Source: Flavobacterium pisciphilum
GTDB taxonomy: Bacteria > Bacteroidota > Bacteroidia > Flavobacteriales > Flavobacteriaceae
Length of the DNA stretch: 64,000 nucleotides
Reading direction: 5' to 3'
Assembly: GCF_020905345.1 (NCBI RefSeq)
Contig: NZ_JAJJMO010000001.1
Coordinates: 806,001 to 870,000, forward strand
Shown here: piece by piece, positions 18,437 to 27,117 of the stretch
Layout: every line of letters starts with the position of its first letter
Position numbering within the stretch: position 1 is the stretch's first letter
Program-made: the position numbers and the translations under genes
Notes under the pieces: generated by a model
The model's input: the letters and a program-made list of their open reading frames with translations, nothing else
Told to the model about the DNA's origin: nothing
The model's database searches: none

Positions 18437-19312
18437 ATGACCCTATCAAAAAGACACCATTATATCCCGCAGTTTCTTATTAAGAGATTTGCTGATGAAG
18501 ATAATATGCTTTATCTCTATGATAAAGAAAAAGGGGCTTTCGCAAAAGAAAGAAGAAGTCCCAAGTCTGTATTCTTTGAGATGAACCGGAATACCTGGTA
18601 CTTTGACGGAATGCCAAACGATAATATGGAAAAACTTTATGCCGAACTTGATGAAAAGTTTTCAAAAGATCTTGTCGAAATAACACGTACAGGTATTATT
18701 ACCGAAGAAGCCTTAACATCTATATTGGTAATGGCATCATCTATGAAATGGCGCTTGCCGGCAAATGATAATCTTTTTGACACCAAAGACAAGGAGTACC
18801 CATATGATAAACTTCCTGTAAACATAGTAATTAAAAAAGACGATGGTTCCGATCACACAGAAGCACTGGATCATCTATTGAATTCTGAATTGTTCAGGCA
18901 TACCAAAAAATTAATATTCCCATTTCTCCCTTTCTATGACAATCTGAATATAAGTGAGGAAAGATTACTTCGAGTTCACCATAATAGTTATGTAAACTCT
19001 AATCCAAATATTAAATCGATTTTAGGAGATGTCCCCTTAATAGAAAGCGACAGTAATAATCTTGATGATTTTGGAAATTTTATCTTACCCCTAGGTAGTA
19101 ATGATACCTTTATCTGTAATGATTCCCAAGTAAAACGTGTACAACATATCGCATTCTATGTAAATAAGGACCTGGCAATGTTTCATCAGGCACAGAAATA
19201 TGTTGTGTGTAAGGATAAAGAACATCTTCAATCAATCATTGATGCTTACGCCCATCTTCAAACAATAGGACAAACAGAAATTATAAATCGTTATGTGTTC
19301 CAGTTTGTATAA
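18437..19312 (+). CDS. DUF4238 domain protein
   Basis: A 291-residue protein that opens with the DUF4238 signature RHHYIPQFLIKRFADED (about residues 5-21), followed by LYLYDKEKG and FEMNRNTWYF. Later conserved-looking parts are LGDVPLIESDSNNLDDFGNF and FILPLGSNDTFI. DUF4238 proteins are widespread on mobile elements; the HH-YIP-FL motif suggests a metal or nucleic-acid site, but no activity is established. It is co-transcribed with the HExxH protein and ended by the terminator at 19333. An ATG four bases upstream (18433) is out of frame. Confidence 0.8.
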   Translation: MTLSKRHHYIPQFLIKRFADEDNMLYLYDKEKGAFAKERRSPKSVFFEMNRNTWYFDGMPNDNMEKLYAELDEKFSKDLVEITRTGIITEEALTSILVMASSMKWRLPANDNLFDTKDKEYPYDKLPVNIVIKKDDGSDHTEALDHLLNSELFRHTKKLIFPFLPFYDNLNISEERLLRVHHNSYVNSNPNIKSILGDVPLIESDSNNLDDFGNFILPLGSNDTFICNDSQVKRVQHIAFYVNKDLAMFHQAQKYVVCKDKEHLQSIIDAYAHLQTIGQTEIINRYVFQFV

Positions 19313-19332
19313 GGGTGATTGTGTTATTTAAG

Positions 19333-19361
19333 GACGGAGCAAAAATGCTCCGTCTTTTTTT
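19333..19361 (+). terminator. Rho-independent terminator
   Basis: Perfect 9-bp stem GACGGAGCA (19333-19341)/TGCTCCGTC (19346-19354) with a tetraloop AAAA and a run of seven T. It ends the HExxH/DUF4238 pair. Confidence 0.95.
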
Positions 19362-19858
19362 ATGCTCATACTTAATCCTCAAAAGCACATTTATTCCTCC
19401 AGTGCCATCCAACACAATAAAAAAGCTTTAGCAGGATGTCTTAATAAACCATCCAGAAAAACTACCCAATCTTATCCCTCAACAAATGTTTTTTAGTATC
19501 GTTTACGTGGCTACCATAGCCACAATATTTTAAGATACTAAAACCCCATATTTATAAATTCTGCAAAATGTAATTGCAGGTTTTGTAATCACAAGGCCAT
19601 TTACTCAATGCCTTTTTCACGTGCTTCCACATGATTTTTTATTCAAGAACCGGTATGCTGTTTTGTTCCATTTCAAGAGCAAAGGTATTTCCGTGTTCTT
19701 AACGCAGGAACAAGGTCGTGCCCTCTTGGTTTGCAAAAAAATCTCCACCCATTCGGGTCGTATTTTTTTGACAAAACCTTGTTCCTGCTAAACACTAACC
19801 TTTTTATGCTCGTGAAACGAAACAAAGCATACTCCGGCTCTTTAGACGAATAAAAAAA
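19362..19858. other. Structured noncoding region upstream of ssb
   Basis: About 500 bases without a convincing gene but with two large secondary structures. First, 19491-19543: outer arms TTTTAGTATC/GATACTAAAA enclose an inner hairpin GTGGCT/AGCCAC. Second, 19704-19788: perfect 13-bp arms GCAGGAACAAGGT/ACCTTGTTCCTGC, with inner A-run/T-run pairing. Such structures upstream of ssb could act as a single-strand promoter or replication signal in a leading region, which is inference. Confidence 0.5.
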
Positions 19859-19987
19859 ATGTCAGAAATGAAAAAATACAGCATTGGAAATGGCAAAAGA
19901 GTGAAACGAAACTTCAGCACCTCCTCTCATTGCCGAATAAATCAAGGAAAATTAAATCAGAACAAAATTAATAACGCAAAAAAGTAG
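19859..19987 (+). CDS. Possible small basic protein upstream of ssb
   Basis: A 42-codon frame (MSEMKKYSIGNGKRVKRNFS to INNAKK) ends five bases before the ssb ATG. It is very rich in Lys, Arg and Asn and has no recognisable domain. Tight spacing to ssb and a second in-frame ATG at 19868 argue for a leader peptide or small protein, but chance cannot be excluded. Confidence 0.3.
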   Translation: MSEMKKYSIGNGKRVKRNFSTSSHCRINQGKLNQNKINNAKK

Positions 19988-19992
19988 AAATC

Positions 19993-20370
19993 ATGAACAT
20001 TACAGGAAGACTGACAAGAGATGCGGAAGTACGCACAACGTCACAAGACAAACAAGTAGTAAACTTTTCAGTAGCGACCAACGACAGCTACCGTACCAAA
20101 CAAGGCGAGCGTGTAGAGCAAACAACCTATTTTGATTGCTCCTATTGGATAACCCCAAATGTAGCCAAGCTACTTACAAAAGGCACTTTGGTGGAACTAT
20201 CGGGAAGAGTAAGTACAAGAGCGTGGACAGGCAATGACGGAGAGCCAAGAGCAGGACTAAATTTCCATACATCAAACATAAAATTACACGGAGGTAGCAA
20301 AAAATCGGAAACGGCACAAGCTACTACAGGCACAAACAATAATAAGACAGAAGACGACCTCCCATTTTAA
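19993..20370 (+). CDS. ssb: Single-stranded DNA-binding protein
   Basis: A 125-residue OB-fold SSB. The N-terminal NITGRLTRDAEVRTT, VVNFSVATNDSYRTKQGERV and TTYFDCSYW are the standard strands, and the acidic tail ends EDDLPF, the tip that docks partner proteins. It coats the single strand during conjugative transfer or element replication. It opens the plus-strand cluster that continues with DUF932 and PRTRC genes, a gene order seen in the leading regions of conjugative elements. Confidence 0.95.
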   Translation: MNITGRLTRDAEVRTTSQDKQVVNFSVATNDSYRTKQGERVEQTTYFDCSYWITPNVAKLLTKGTLVELSGRVSTRAWTGNDGEPRAGLNFHTSNIKLHGGSKKSETAQATTGTNNNKTEDDLPF

Positions 20371-20413
20371 CAACGAGTATTCAATCATTTTTTAACATCA
20401 AATTTTAAGCATT

Positions 20414-21487
20414 ATGGCACATAATATCAATTTCAACGAGAGAACAGGACGTTATTCATTTTTTAGCGTACAACAAAAAGCGTGGCACGGTTTGGGGCAA
20501 ATCGTGGAGCAATACCCGACAAGCGAAGAAGCTATCAAGCACGCAGGGTTAGATTACGAAGTCGTAAAATCCCCACTGTTTACCAAAGGTTCGGGCATTA
20601 TCGAAACTGCTAATGATATAGAGATAGGCAGTAGTGAATTGGAAGTACCCAACTATTTTGCCAACATACGTACCGATAACAATTCAGTATTAGGAGTAGT
20701 TGGCAAGGATTACCACATAGTACAAAATCGTGAAGCCTTTAATTTTTTTGATGCTATTGTAGGCGGTGGCGAGGGTATTCTCTATGAAACCGCAGGAGCA
20801 TTAGGAAACGGAGAACGTATTTTTATCACAGCCAAATTGCCTGACTATATCCGTGTAGGTAATGGCGATGATGTTACGGAAAAGTACATTTTCCTAACCA
20901 CTTCGCACGATGGTAGCGGAAGTATCACAGCCGCATTTACTCCTATCCGTATAGTTTGCCAAAACACCTTAAACGCTTCGTTACGCACTATGACCAATGT
21001 AGTCCGTATCAAACATACTTCGGGAGCAAAACAACGTATTGAGAATGCCCATAAGATTATGGGACTTGCCAATACATTGAGCAACCAATTAGAGGGCATT
21101 TTTAATGAGTGGGCAAAAGTAAAGGTAACAGACCAAGAGGTTAAAAAGCTAATCCAATTGGCACTTTGCCCGAATAAGGAAACCTTTGATTTGCTAAAAA
21201 AAGGTGCTATGGATGAAATTTCCACAGTGTTCAAAAATACCGTTGAGGATGCATTTGCATACGCAATGATAAGCGATACACAGCAAATGGACACAACAAA
21301 AGGCACTTTGTTCGGAGCGTATAATGCTGTTACAGGCTACTATCAGAACGTGAGAAATTACAAGAATGACGAAGCCAAATTACAAAGCATTGTATTGGGT
21401 GGTACTGCTCAACTCAAATCACAGAAAGCATTTGAATTGTGTAATGGTTTTGCTTTAGACGGTGCAGAAATCCTAAACCTTAATTAA
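20414..21487 (+). CDS. DUF932 domain protein (phage/plasmid-like protein)
   Basis: A 357-residue DUF932 protein. The start HNINFNERTGRYSFFSVQQK and AWHGLGQIVEQYPTSEEAIK is the typical opening of the family; the central DYHIVQNREAFNFFDAIVGG and FTPIRIVCQNTLNASLR are its hallmark blocks. The family is common on plasmids, phages and ICEs next to ssb and PRTRC genes. Its biochemical function is not established. It starts 43 bp after ssb. Confidence 0.88.
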   Translation: MAHNINFNERTGRYSFFSVQQKAWHGLGQIVEQYPTSEEAIKHAGLDYEVVKSPLFTKGSGIIETANDIEIGSSELEVPNYFANIRTDNNSVLGVVGKDYHIVQNREAFNFFDAIVGGGEGILYETAGALGNGERIFITAKLPDYIRVGNGDDVTEKYIFLTTSHDGSGSITAAFTPIRIVCQNTLNASLRTMTNVVRIKHTSGAKQRIENAHKIMGLANTLSNQLEGIFNEWAKVKVTDQEVKKLIQLALCPNKETFDLLKKGAMDEISTVFKNTVEDAFAYAMISDTQQMDTTKGTLFGAYNAVTGYYQNVRNYKNDEAKLQSIVLGGTAQLKSQKAFELCNGFALDGAEILNLN

Positions 21488-21532
21488 TTAACAACAGGCT
21501 ACCGCCTTAAACGGTGGTAGCCTCATAAAGCT

Positions 21533-21742
21533 ATGCAAGTAACAGATTTAAACGGTTGCCCCATTGAGATAACAAACCTTAAAGAAGCCATTAAAATGGC
21601 TAGGCAATACAAAGAATACCGCCACGAAGACAAAAGTTTTTCTGAGTTCGACAAAAGACAAAAAGCTTATTGGATAGATATGTACGAAAAACTGACAGTA
21701 ATCAAAAAGCAATCTTCAACAATTAAAATTTCAGAACGATGA
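21533..21742 (+). CDS. Small conserved ICE protein of unknown function
   Basis: A 69-residue protein with a beta-hairpin-like start (MQVTDLNGCPIEITNLKEAI) and an amphipathic basic middle (RQYKEYRHEDKSFSEFDKRQ). There is no known domain. It overlaps the start of PRTRC protein E by four bases (ATGA), so translation is coupled and the gene is real. Confidence 0.7.
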   Translation: MQVTDLNGCPIEITNLKEAIKMARQYKEYRHEDKSFSEFDKRQKAYWIDMYEKLTVIKKQSSTIKISER

Positions 21743-22344
21743 ACACAAATTTTTTCAATCAGATACAGCAGTTGGACTTTACAGGAGTTTTACAACTGAA
21801 CATTTCAAAAGGAATAGAAAGTAACCTAATTGTAACAGTATTGCTCAATAACGAACAATGCGGAGATAGTGCCAAAAACGGTATTCCCCCATTAACATTT
21901 AACGCCACGCCCCAAGAATTTGACGAGGGATTTTTTGAGCAGATAACCACACCTATACAAAAGGTATCGGGCTTAATGGTGGATATGGAAAAATTCCTAA
22001 AGCAATTGGAAGAAGTTAAAAAGCATTCCGCAATAGAAAAAGAAAAAGCCGACAGGCAGAAGAAAGAACAGGAAGCCAAAGACAAGAAGTTTAAAGATGC
22101 TATGGCAAAGGCTGACGAACTCGAAAAAGAGGGCAAATTCCGTGAAGCGTGGATGAAAGTACCCGATATAACAGAGTTTCCCGAAAAAGCGGACGAGATA
22201 CGAAAACGCAAAACATCATTATCCGACAAGTTTGCCACACCGAGCCTTTTCGGAGCAATGGAAGAAGCAACACCCGAACCGCCAGAGGAAGCAGTTACTG
22301 GCGATTATCCTATTGATGAAGCGGACGAAGAAGAACAGTATTAA
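21739..22344 (+). CDS. PRTRC system protein E
   Basis: A 201-residue protein of the PRTRC (ParB-related, ThiF-related cassette) set. The N-terminal FFNQIQQLDFTGVLQLNISK is followed by a beta-rich core, then a long charged helix (about 85-135, LEEVKKHSAIEKEKADRQKK) with coiled-coil character, and an acidic C-terminus. It lies upstream of PRTRC proteins C and B and the ThiF protein. The role of the cassette is unknown; it is found mainly on plasmids and ICEs. Confidence 0.85.
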   Translation: MNTNFFNQIQQLDFTGVLQLNISKGIESNLIVTVLLNNEQCGDSAKNGIPPLTFNATPQEFDEGFFEQITTPIQKVSGLMVDMEKFLKQLEEVKKHSAIEKEKADRQKKEQEAKDKKFKDAMAKADELEKEGKFREAWMKVPDITEFPEKADEIRKRKTSLSDKFATPSLFGAMEEATPEPPEEAVTGDYPIDEADEEEQY

Positions 22345-22361
22345 TAATTAAAACGAGCAAT

Positions 22362-22580
22362 ATGTTATTAGCAACCCAATTAGAGCGAGTTTTCATACTC
22401 AAAGATAAAGGACAGGACATTAGACTGACCGACCCCGAACCACGTTGGAGCGTGGAAGCCGTAATGAATTTTTACGCTAATATGTACCCGATTTTGACAA
22501 CAGCAAAAGCATCTGCACCGCAAATTAAAGATGATGCAGTAGAATACAAATTTGAGAGCGTAATGGGTACGAAAGGTTAA
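22362..22580 (+). CDS. PRTRC system protein C
   Basis: A 72-residue compact protein matching PRTRC protein C: RVFILKDKGQDIRLTDPEPR, then WSVEAVMNFYANMYPILTTA. Its size and beta-beta-alpha pattern recall ubiquitin-like modifiers, which fits a nearby ThiF/E1-like gene, but it ends in GTKG rather than a plain GG tail. It follows protein E by 17 bp. Confidence 0.88.
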   Translation: MLLATQLERVFILKDKGQDIRLTDPEPRWSVEAVMNFYANMYPILTTAKASAPQIKDDAVEYKFESVMGTKG

Positions 22581-22597
22581 ACCAAAATTATAAAACA

Positions 22598-23761
22598 ATG
22601 AATTATGCAACGCAACATCATATCGGGAACTATCAGCATACCCGAACAGAAACGACAACGGCAATTGCACCGACAGTTGTGCGAGTTCGCCAATTGGCTA
22701 CAAAGACCAAAAGATGCAAACCAAGTGCAGAAAGACAAGCAGAAATCCGTACCGATAGCAATGCTACCAATGGTATTCTAAAGTGTACGTTTCTGCCAAA
22801 ACTGAAAACAGCACAATCCGTACAGGCTTGTCAGAAAACGGAGAGGGATTTTTACAATTCCCTTTCCAAACTTGCCGAGCATTACAGCATTGAACCAATG
22901 CAGACCAAGGATTTTGAGTTTCCATACAATATAACATTGGCTATGTGGGATATGGAAACCAAAGTAAAACATACCAATATCAATTGGGATAGTTTCAAAT
23001 TGGTACAGGACAGTAAGAAAATCTACTTCACAAGTGAGGAACGATACAATACAGGTACAACCCTTTATTATATTCCTATAGCACCACTTTATCGGATGCT
23101 AAAAGACCCGAAGCGTAAAAAGACTGCACAGCTTTTAATATCAGTATGTAGTTATCTGTACCATATTGCCGATGTGCCGTATTACAGGCAGGAAGAAAGT
23201 TATCTGTATTGGCTGTACGAAATGATGAACGATTGGGTAGAACAGGACGAGGAAACGGACGAAACAGAAACATATAGAAGTGAGTTGAGAAATACCGAAT
23301 ACATTGGCGATAAAATAGAACAAAAGCTATTTAACCGTAGCAATCTAAAGGTATTTGAACAGCGTTTGAACCGATTTAAAAGCGTTGATATGTTCGACAG
23401 GGAATGCCATAAGGTGTCTTGCAATGCGTTTGCCCTTATTACAGAATATCCGAACGCAAGCATTTTCCGAAACGCACCATTGTCCGAACAAGACCCTTAT
23501 GATGATTACGAAAACGAAGCAATCGGAATGGAAAAGTACATTTCATTTATTGCAGATACCAAAGGTTGGTTATACGGAAGCCTTTCCGATACCATCAACA
23601 ATGAATTTAACGAGTACGGAGCAATGGAAGAACCAACCATTTCCAAGCGATTTGACGGAAGTGAAATACCAACAACAAATCTCGATTTTGAGAACCGCTT
23701 GTTTGCCTTATTGGATGACCTCTGCACAATATTAGACGACTATAAAACAACAGAAAAATGA
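22598..23761 (+). CDS. PRTRC-cluster protein of unknown function
   Basis: A 387-residue protein between PRTRC C and B; its stop overlaps the B start (ATGA). The first 55 residues are low-complexity and rich in Thr/Arg, while protein character becomes clear from about residue 60 (ILKCTFLPKLKTAQSVQACQ) and continues through WDMETKVKHTNINWDSFKLV and a Tyr-rich centre. The start is uncertain because an overlapping frame at 22605-22781 also looks protein-like (see findings). No catalytic motif is seen. The gene is regularly present in this cassette in Bacteroidota. Confidence 0.7.
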   Translation: MNYATQHHIGNYQHTRTETTTAIAPTVVRVRQLATKTKRCKPSAERQAEIRTDSNATNGILKCTFLPKLKTAQSVQACQKTERDFYNSLSKLAEHYSIEPMQTKDFEFPYNITLAMWDMETKVKHTNINWDSFKLVQDSKKIYFTSEERYNTGTTLYYIPIAPLYRMLKDPKRKKTAQLLISVCSYLYHIADVPYYRQEESYLYWLYEMMNDWVEQDEETDETETYRSELRNTEYIGDKIEQKLFNRSNLKVFEQRLNRFKSVDMFDRECHKVSCNAFALITEYPNASIFRNAPLSEQDPYDDYENEAIGMEKYISFIADTKGWLYGSLSDTINNEFNEYGAMEEPTISKRFDGSEIPTTNLDFENRLFALLDDLCTILDDYKTTEK

Positions 23762-24480
23762 ACAACGTTAACGATATCACCGAAAATTTTGGCACATTGT
23801 ACCACCCAAAATCCGCTTTGGTTTTCTATGAAACTATAGGCACAAATACCGATCTGTACGTGGAGCATTTTGATATGGACAGCAACGGAATGCCTATCAA
23901 TGCCCACCCACTAACGGTAAAAGAAGCCAATATTTTAGCAAAGTCCTTACAGACCGATGAAGAAAAGAACCAAGCCTTTTTAAAACCGAAGGGAATATTG
24001 CCTACAAATATCCTGCATATCAATCCGAATGCTGAAAAATGTACGGTACTTTGGTACACCAAAGCACAGCAACGGAAACTGTATTTTGTGGATAGTTTGG
24101 GCATACCCAACGGAAAAGCACAAGTACCGCCAATGCTTTGGTTGGCGAGCAAAAGCAGTCTTACCGTATTTGCTTTGGCAAATGACAGAAGACCCACCGA
24201 GAAAACGCTATTGCATTATGCACCTTTTTTCAATATCTACGAAAAGGGCAATGTATGTATGGGTACGGTGAGTATTGACATTAAAAATTCGGCTTCGGTT
24301 GAGGAATTTATACAGGCGTGGGAACATTATTTTTTCAATTCTTATTTCAGTCATTCATTATGCGAAAACTTAACGAAAAAAAATATTGTAACCCTTTGGA
24401 AAGACCTTATCAATACGGATAAACCCTTTCCTAAAGAGGTATTGAAAAAGAATAATAAAACCCTTAAAAATATATTGTGA
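23758..24480 (+). CDS. PRTRC system protein B
   Basis: A 240-residue protein matching PRTRC protein B, with YHPKSALVFYETIGTNTDLY, PKGILPTNILHINPNAEKCT, VLWYTKAQQRKLYFVDSLGI and a C-terminal half containing HYAPFFNIYEKGNVCMGTVS. It overlaps both neighbours by four bases (ATGA), showing tight co-translation with the upstream gene and with the ThiF protein. The function is unknown. Confidence 0.88.
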   Translation: MNNVNDITENFGTLYHPKSALVFYETIGTNTDLYVEHFDMDSNGMPINAHPLTVKEANILAKSLQTDEEKNQAFLKPKGILPTNILHINPNAEKCTVLWYTKAQQRKLYFVDSLGIPNGKAQVPPMLWLASKSSLTVFALANDRRPTEKTLLHYAPFFNIYEKGNVCMGTVSIDIKNSASVEEFIQAWEHYFFNSYFSHSLCENLTKKNIVTLWKDLINTDKPFPKEVLKKNNKTLKNIL

Positions 24481-25286
24481 TGAATACAGAAAAAACAGCA
24501 GTTCATTTTACGGACAACTATTTACTCAATCCTACCAACCCGATTTCGGTAAACCTCATCGGAGCAGGTGGTACAGGCTCAAAAGTATTGACCGCCTTAA
24601 TGGAAATAAATGAGAGTTTGATAGCATTGGAACACGCAGGGTTGCAAGTCCGCCTTTGGGATGATGATGTTATCACGAGTGCCAATTTGGGCAGACAGCG
24701 TTTTGCAGAAAGTGAAACAGGATTATACAAATCCGTTGCTTTAATCAATCGTTGCAACCGTTGGGCAGGTACAAATTGGAAAGCCAAAACGGTAAAATTT
24801 GAAAAAGACAATTTTGGCAGATTGCCCGAACAAGCAAGGGCAATCATTACCATTACTTGTGTGGACAATGTACAGGCGAGGTTTGGCGTTGCTGAAATTC
24901 TTAAAGAAATAAGTTACCGCAGACACTACCAAGATGAGCCGAAGTATTGGTTGGATTTTGGCAACAGCCAAGATACAGGACAAGTGCTACTATCTACTAT
25001 CGGAGAGATAAAGCAACCCAATTCCGAGAAATACCAAATGGTGGCAAGCCTGCCATTTGTTACCGATGAATTTGGCGAATTGCTGAAGCAATCCGAACAA
25101 GAAGACAACACGCCAAGTTGCTCCCTTGCCGAAGCATTGGAATACCAGGACTTGTTTATCAATTCCTCATTGACACAAATGGGTTGTTCTTTGCTGTGGA
25201 ACTTATTCCGCAGAGGAATGACCGAATACAAGGGATTTTTTCATAATCTGAAAGATTTCCGTACCCACCCGATAAAAGTCGCCTGA
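24477..25286 (+). CDS. PRTRC system ThiF-family (E1-like) protein
   Basis: A 269-residue ThiF/MoeB-like adenylyl-transferase. The Rossmann ATP-binding motif is NLIGAGGTGSKVLTALMEIN (about 25-44), followed by the LWDDDVITSANLGRQRF block that carries the Asp and the Asn/Arg typical of E1 enzymes. ITCVDNVQARFGVAEIL matches the next conserved region. ThiF proteins activate a small protein C-terminus as an adenylate; here the partner could be PRTRC protein C, which is inference. It is last in the cluster. Confidence 0.92.
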   Translation: MMNTEKTAVHFTDNYLLNPTNPISVNLIGAGGTGSKVLTALMEINESLIALEHAGLQVRLWDDDVITSANLGRQRFAESETGLYKSVALINRCNRWAGTNWKAKTVKFEKDNFGRLPEQARAIITITCVDNVQARFGVAEILKEISYRRHYQDEPKYWLDFGNSQDTGQVLLSTIGEIKQPNSEKYQMVASLPFVTDEFGELLKQSEQEDNTPSCSLAEALEYQDLFINSSLTQMGCSLLWNLFRRGMTEYKGFFHNLKDFRTHPIKVA

Positions 25287-25303
25287 CCCGAAAAATCGGG
25301 CGG

Positions 25304-25346
25304 GCAAAAATGCAATTCCTCACTTTGGTCGGAAACGCATTTTTGC
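25304..25346. repeat. Inverted repeat downstream of the PRTRC cluster
   Basis: Perfect 10-bp arms GCAAAAATGC (25304-25313) and GCATTTTTGC (25337-25346), preceded by a small CCCGA/TCGGG hairpin at 25287-25300. Probably a transcript end or binding site; no long T-run follows. Confidence 0.5.
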
Positions 25347-25607
25347 ATTTAGAATAGGTGCAACCCCCTTGTCAAAATGCACCACTACACAATTCCCTTT
25401 CCTTACATTTTACCAAACAGGTTGCGAGTTTTTGCTTGGGATATTTAGTATCCCATTTGTTGTATTTAGCACTGACTTCTTTTCTTTTCACACAGCGACC
25501 AAAGAAAAGAAGCAAAAGAACGTCGCATGATTAGATTTGATCGTCACATTAAAAATTGCGCCATATTATTTTTTAAATTTGACTATATCCTAAATAAAAT
25601 AGACAAT

Positions 25608-26459
25608 ATGGAAAAAGCAGAAAAAATAAAGCAATTATTATTAAATCAATTTGAACAGGATTTATTTGAAGCTTCACTTGCTAGCCTAAATGATCGAACA
25701 AACAAACTTCGCTTTAATAATTTTGCATACTCTATAAGGGAGTTATCACGACATTTTTTATATAACCTTGCACCTGAAGAACGTGTGAAAAATTGTGTTT
25801 GGTTTAGTCCCGAAACTACTGACGGAAAGCCTACAAGAAACCAAAGGATTAAATACGCAGTTCAAGGTGGAATAGAAGACGCTTTATTAGATAGCTGGGG
25901 ATTTGATGTTGACGAACTTAAAGACATGATAAAGGAGGTAAAAGAAACAATCAATACTTTAAGCAAGTACACTCATATTAATCCTGAGGTGTTCGATATT
26001 AGCGATTCTGAAGTTGAGCGTATGAGCCAAGATGTACTTAACTCCTTCATTGCTTTAGTAGAAACAATTGAGAACTATCGTGAAGATCTTAAACAATTCC
26101 TTGATGGACATATTGAAGAGCATATGATATCATCCGTTGTAACTAATTTTTTTGAGAATGTTGATCGGCTCGCACCTCATCATTCATTGGAATATAGTGA
26201 GGTGTCAGAATATCATATTTCAGAAATTAATGAATATGAAATTGTAGTGGAAGTCTTTGGAGATTTACATGTGATTCTTGAATATGGATCTAATAGAGAA
26301 AGACGTGAAGGTGATGGATTAGACTTGCCAGAAACATTTCCTTTTGAAACGAAGATACGCTATCAAATCGATGATGATTTTCCATCCACTAAGTTTGAGG
26401 TTGATGATTACGATGTAGATACTTCAAGCTGGTATGGAGATGATGAAGATGAAATATAG
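25608..26459 (+). CDS. Lone HEPN-like protein, resembling pPIWI-associated nucleases
   Basis: A protein of 283 residues from the Met at 25608 (the frame also has an earlier ATG at 25527, but the first 27 codons there are not protein-like in composition). The N-terminal helical region holds YSIRELSRH (R-x4-H), a HEPN-type RNase motif, followed by NCVWFSPETTDGKPTRNQRI and KYAVQGGIEDALLDSWGFDV. Middle and C-terminal parts are helical then beta-rich and strongly acidic (DYDVDTSSWYGDDEDE). The pattern resembles predicted pPIWI-associating nucleases, but no pPIWI gene is nearby. Likely a defence or toxin-type cargo gene. Confidence 0.6.
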   Translation: MEKAEKIKQLLLNQFEQDLFEASLASLNDRTNKLRFNNFAYSIRELSRHFLYNLAPEERVKNCVWFSPETTDGKPTRNQRIKYAVQGGIEDALLDSWGFDVDELKDMIKEVKETINTLSKYTHINPEVFDISDSEVERMSQDVLNSFIALVETIENYREDLKQFLDGHIEEHMISSVVTNFFENVDRLAPHHSLEYSEVSEYHISEINEYEIVVEVFGDLHVILEYGSNRERREGDGLDLPETFPFETKIRYQIDDDFPSTKFEVDDYDVDTSSWYGDDEDEI

Positions 26460-26461
26460 TC

Positions 26462-26845
26462 TTAAGCGTTGAAAATCAATTTCTTAAAATCCATAGTATC
26501 ACTACCAACAAGAAGATAACTTGAAAACCCTATATTTAAAATTGCCTTTCCTACTTTCTCATCATCAATATCACTATGGGCAATCAGTTTTATGGTTGGA
26601 TATTTTGTCCTCAATTCTTGAAGCTGTGTCAGCACATTCTTGTCGTAAAAATCAAGGTCAATAATGCAAACATAGGGAAGTTCATTCAATGAAAACAATT
26701 GCGATAGTCCATCTTCAATGCTTTCCGAACGAAATAAGACTTCAGTTCCTGAAGCGACAAGGTCTTGGCAGATACCATTTAAAATAGGGCTTTTGTCGTT
26801 GATAAATGCGAGAGTGATTTTTTGTTGTGCTGTACCAGTTTCCAT
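26462..26845 (-). CDS. Response-regulator receiver-like protein
   Basis: About 127 residues from the Met at 26845 (METGTAQQKITLAFINDKSP). It has a CheY-like alternation: ITLAFINDKSPILNGICQDL, then the strand YVCIIDLDFYDKN with a candidate phospho-acceptor Asp, then PTIKLIAHSDIDDE and AILNIGFSSYLLVGS. There is no output domain. Small orphan receiver proteins occur near the regulatory genes of Bacteroidota ICEs. The open frame extends to 26962, but that part is Cys-rich and not domain-like, so the later start is preferred. Confidence 0.65.
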   Translation of the reverse strand: METGTAQQKITLAFINDKSPILNGICQDLVASGTEVLFRSESIEDGLSQLFSLNELPYVCIIDLDFYDKNVLTQLQELRTKYPTIKLIAHSDIDDEKVGKAILNIGFSSYLLVGSDTMDFKKLIFNA

Positions 26846-27117
26846 AATATTGTCAGATTTTGAGTTAATGGAGTTTCCTGCACAAAAAAGAAAGCGCAGG
26901 CAACTACACTTACCGCACATTGAGGTACTGGTATACCCGACAACGAATAAGCGAGCGCCCACGCCTATGGCATGAGCGTTCTTCCTTATCGTCCCGTTGT
27001 CTAAAAATTACCAGTTTTCAATGTGGGACTTAAAGTAAAAACACTTTAAGATTCTATATTTTATATAGCAAATATACTAAACTCATTCCTTTTTGAACAG
27101 ATATAAGATACAAAAGG

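Noticed and set aside
26846..26962. N-terminal extension of the receiver-like protein
   Set aside because: The added 39 residues are Cys/Ser-rich and unlike a receiver domain; the Met at 26845 gives a normal start.
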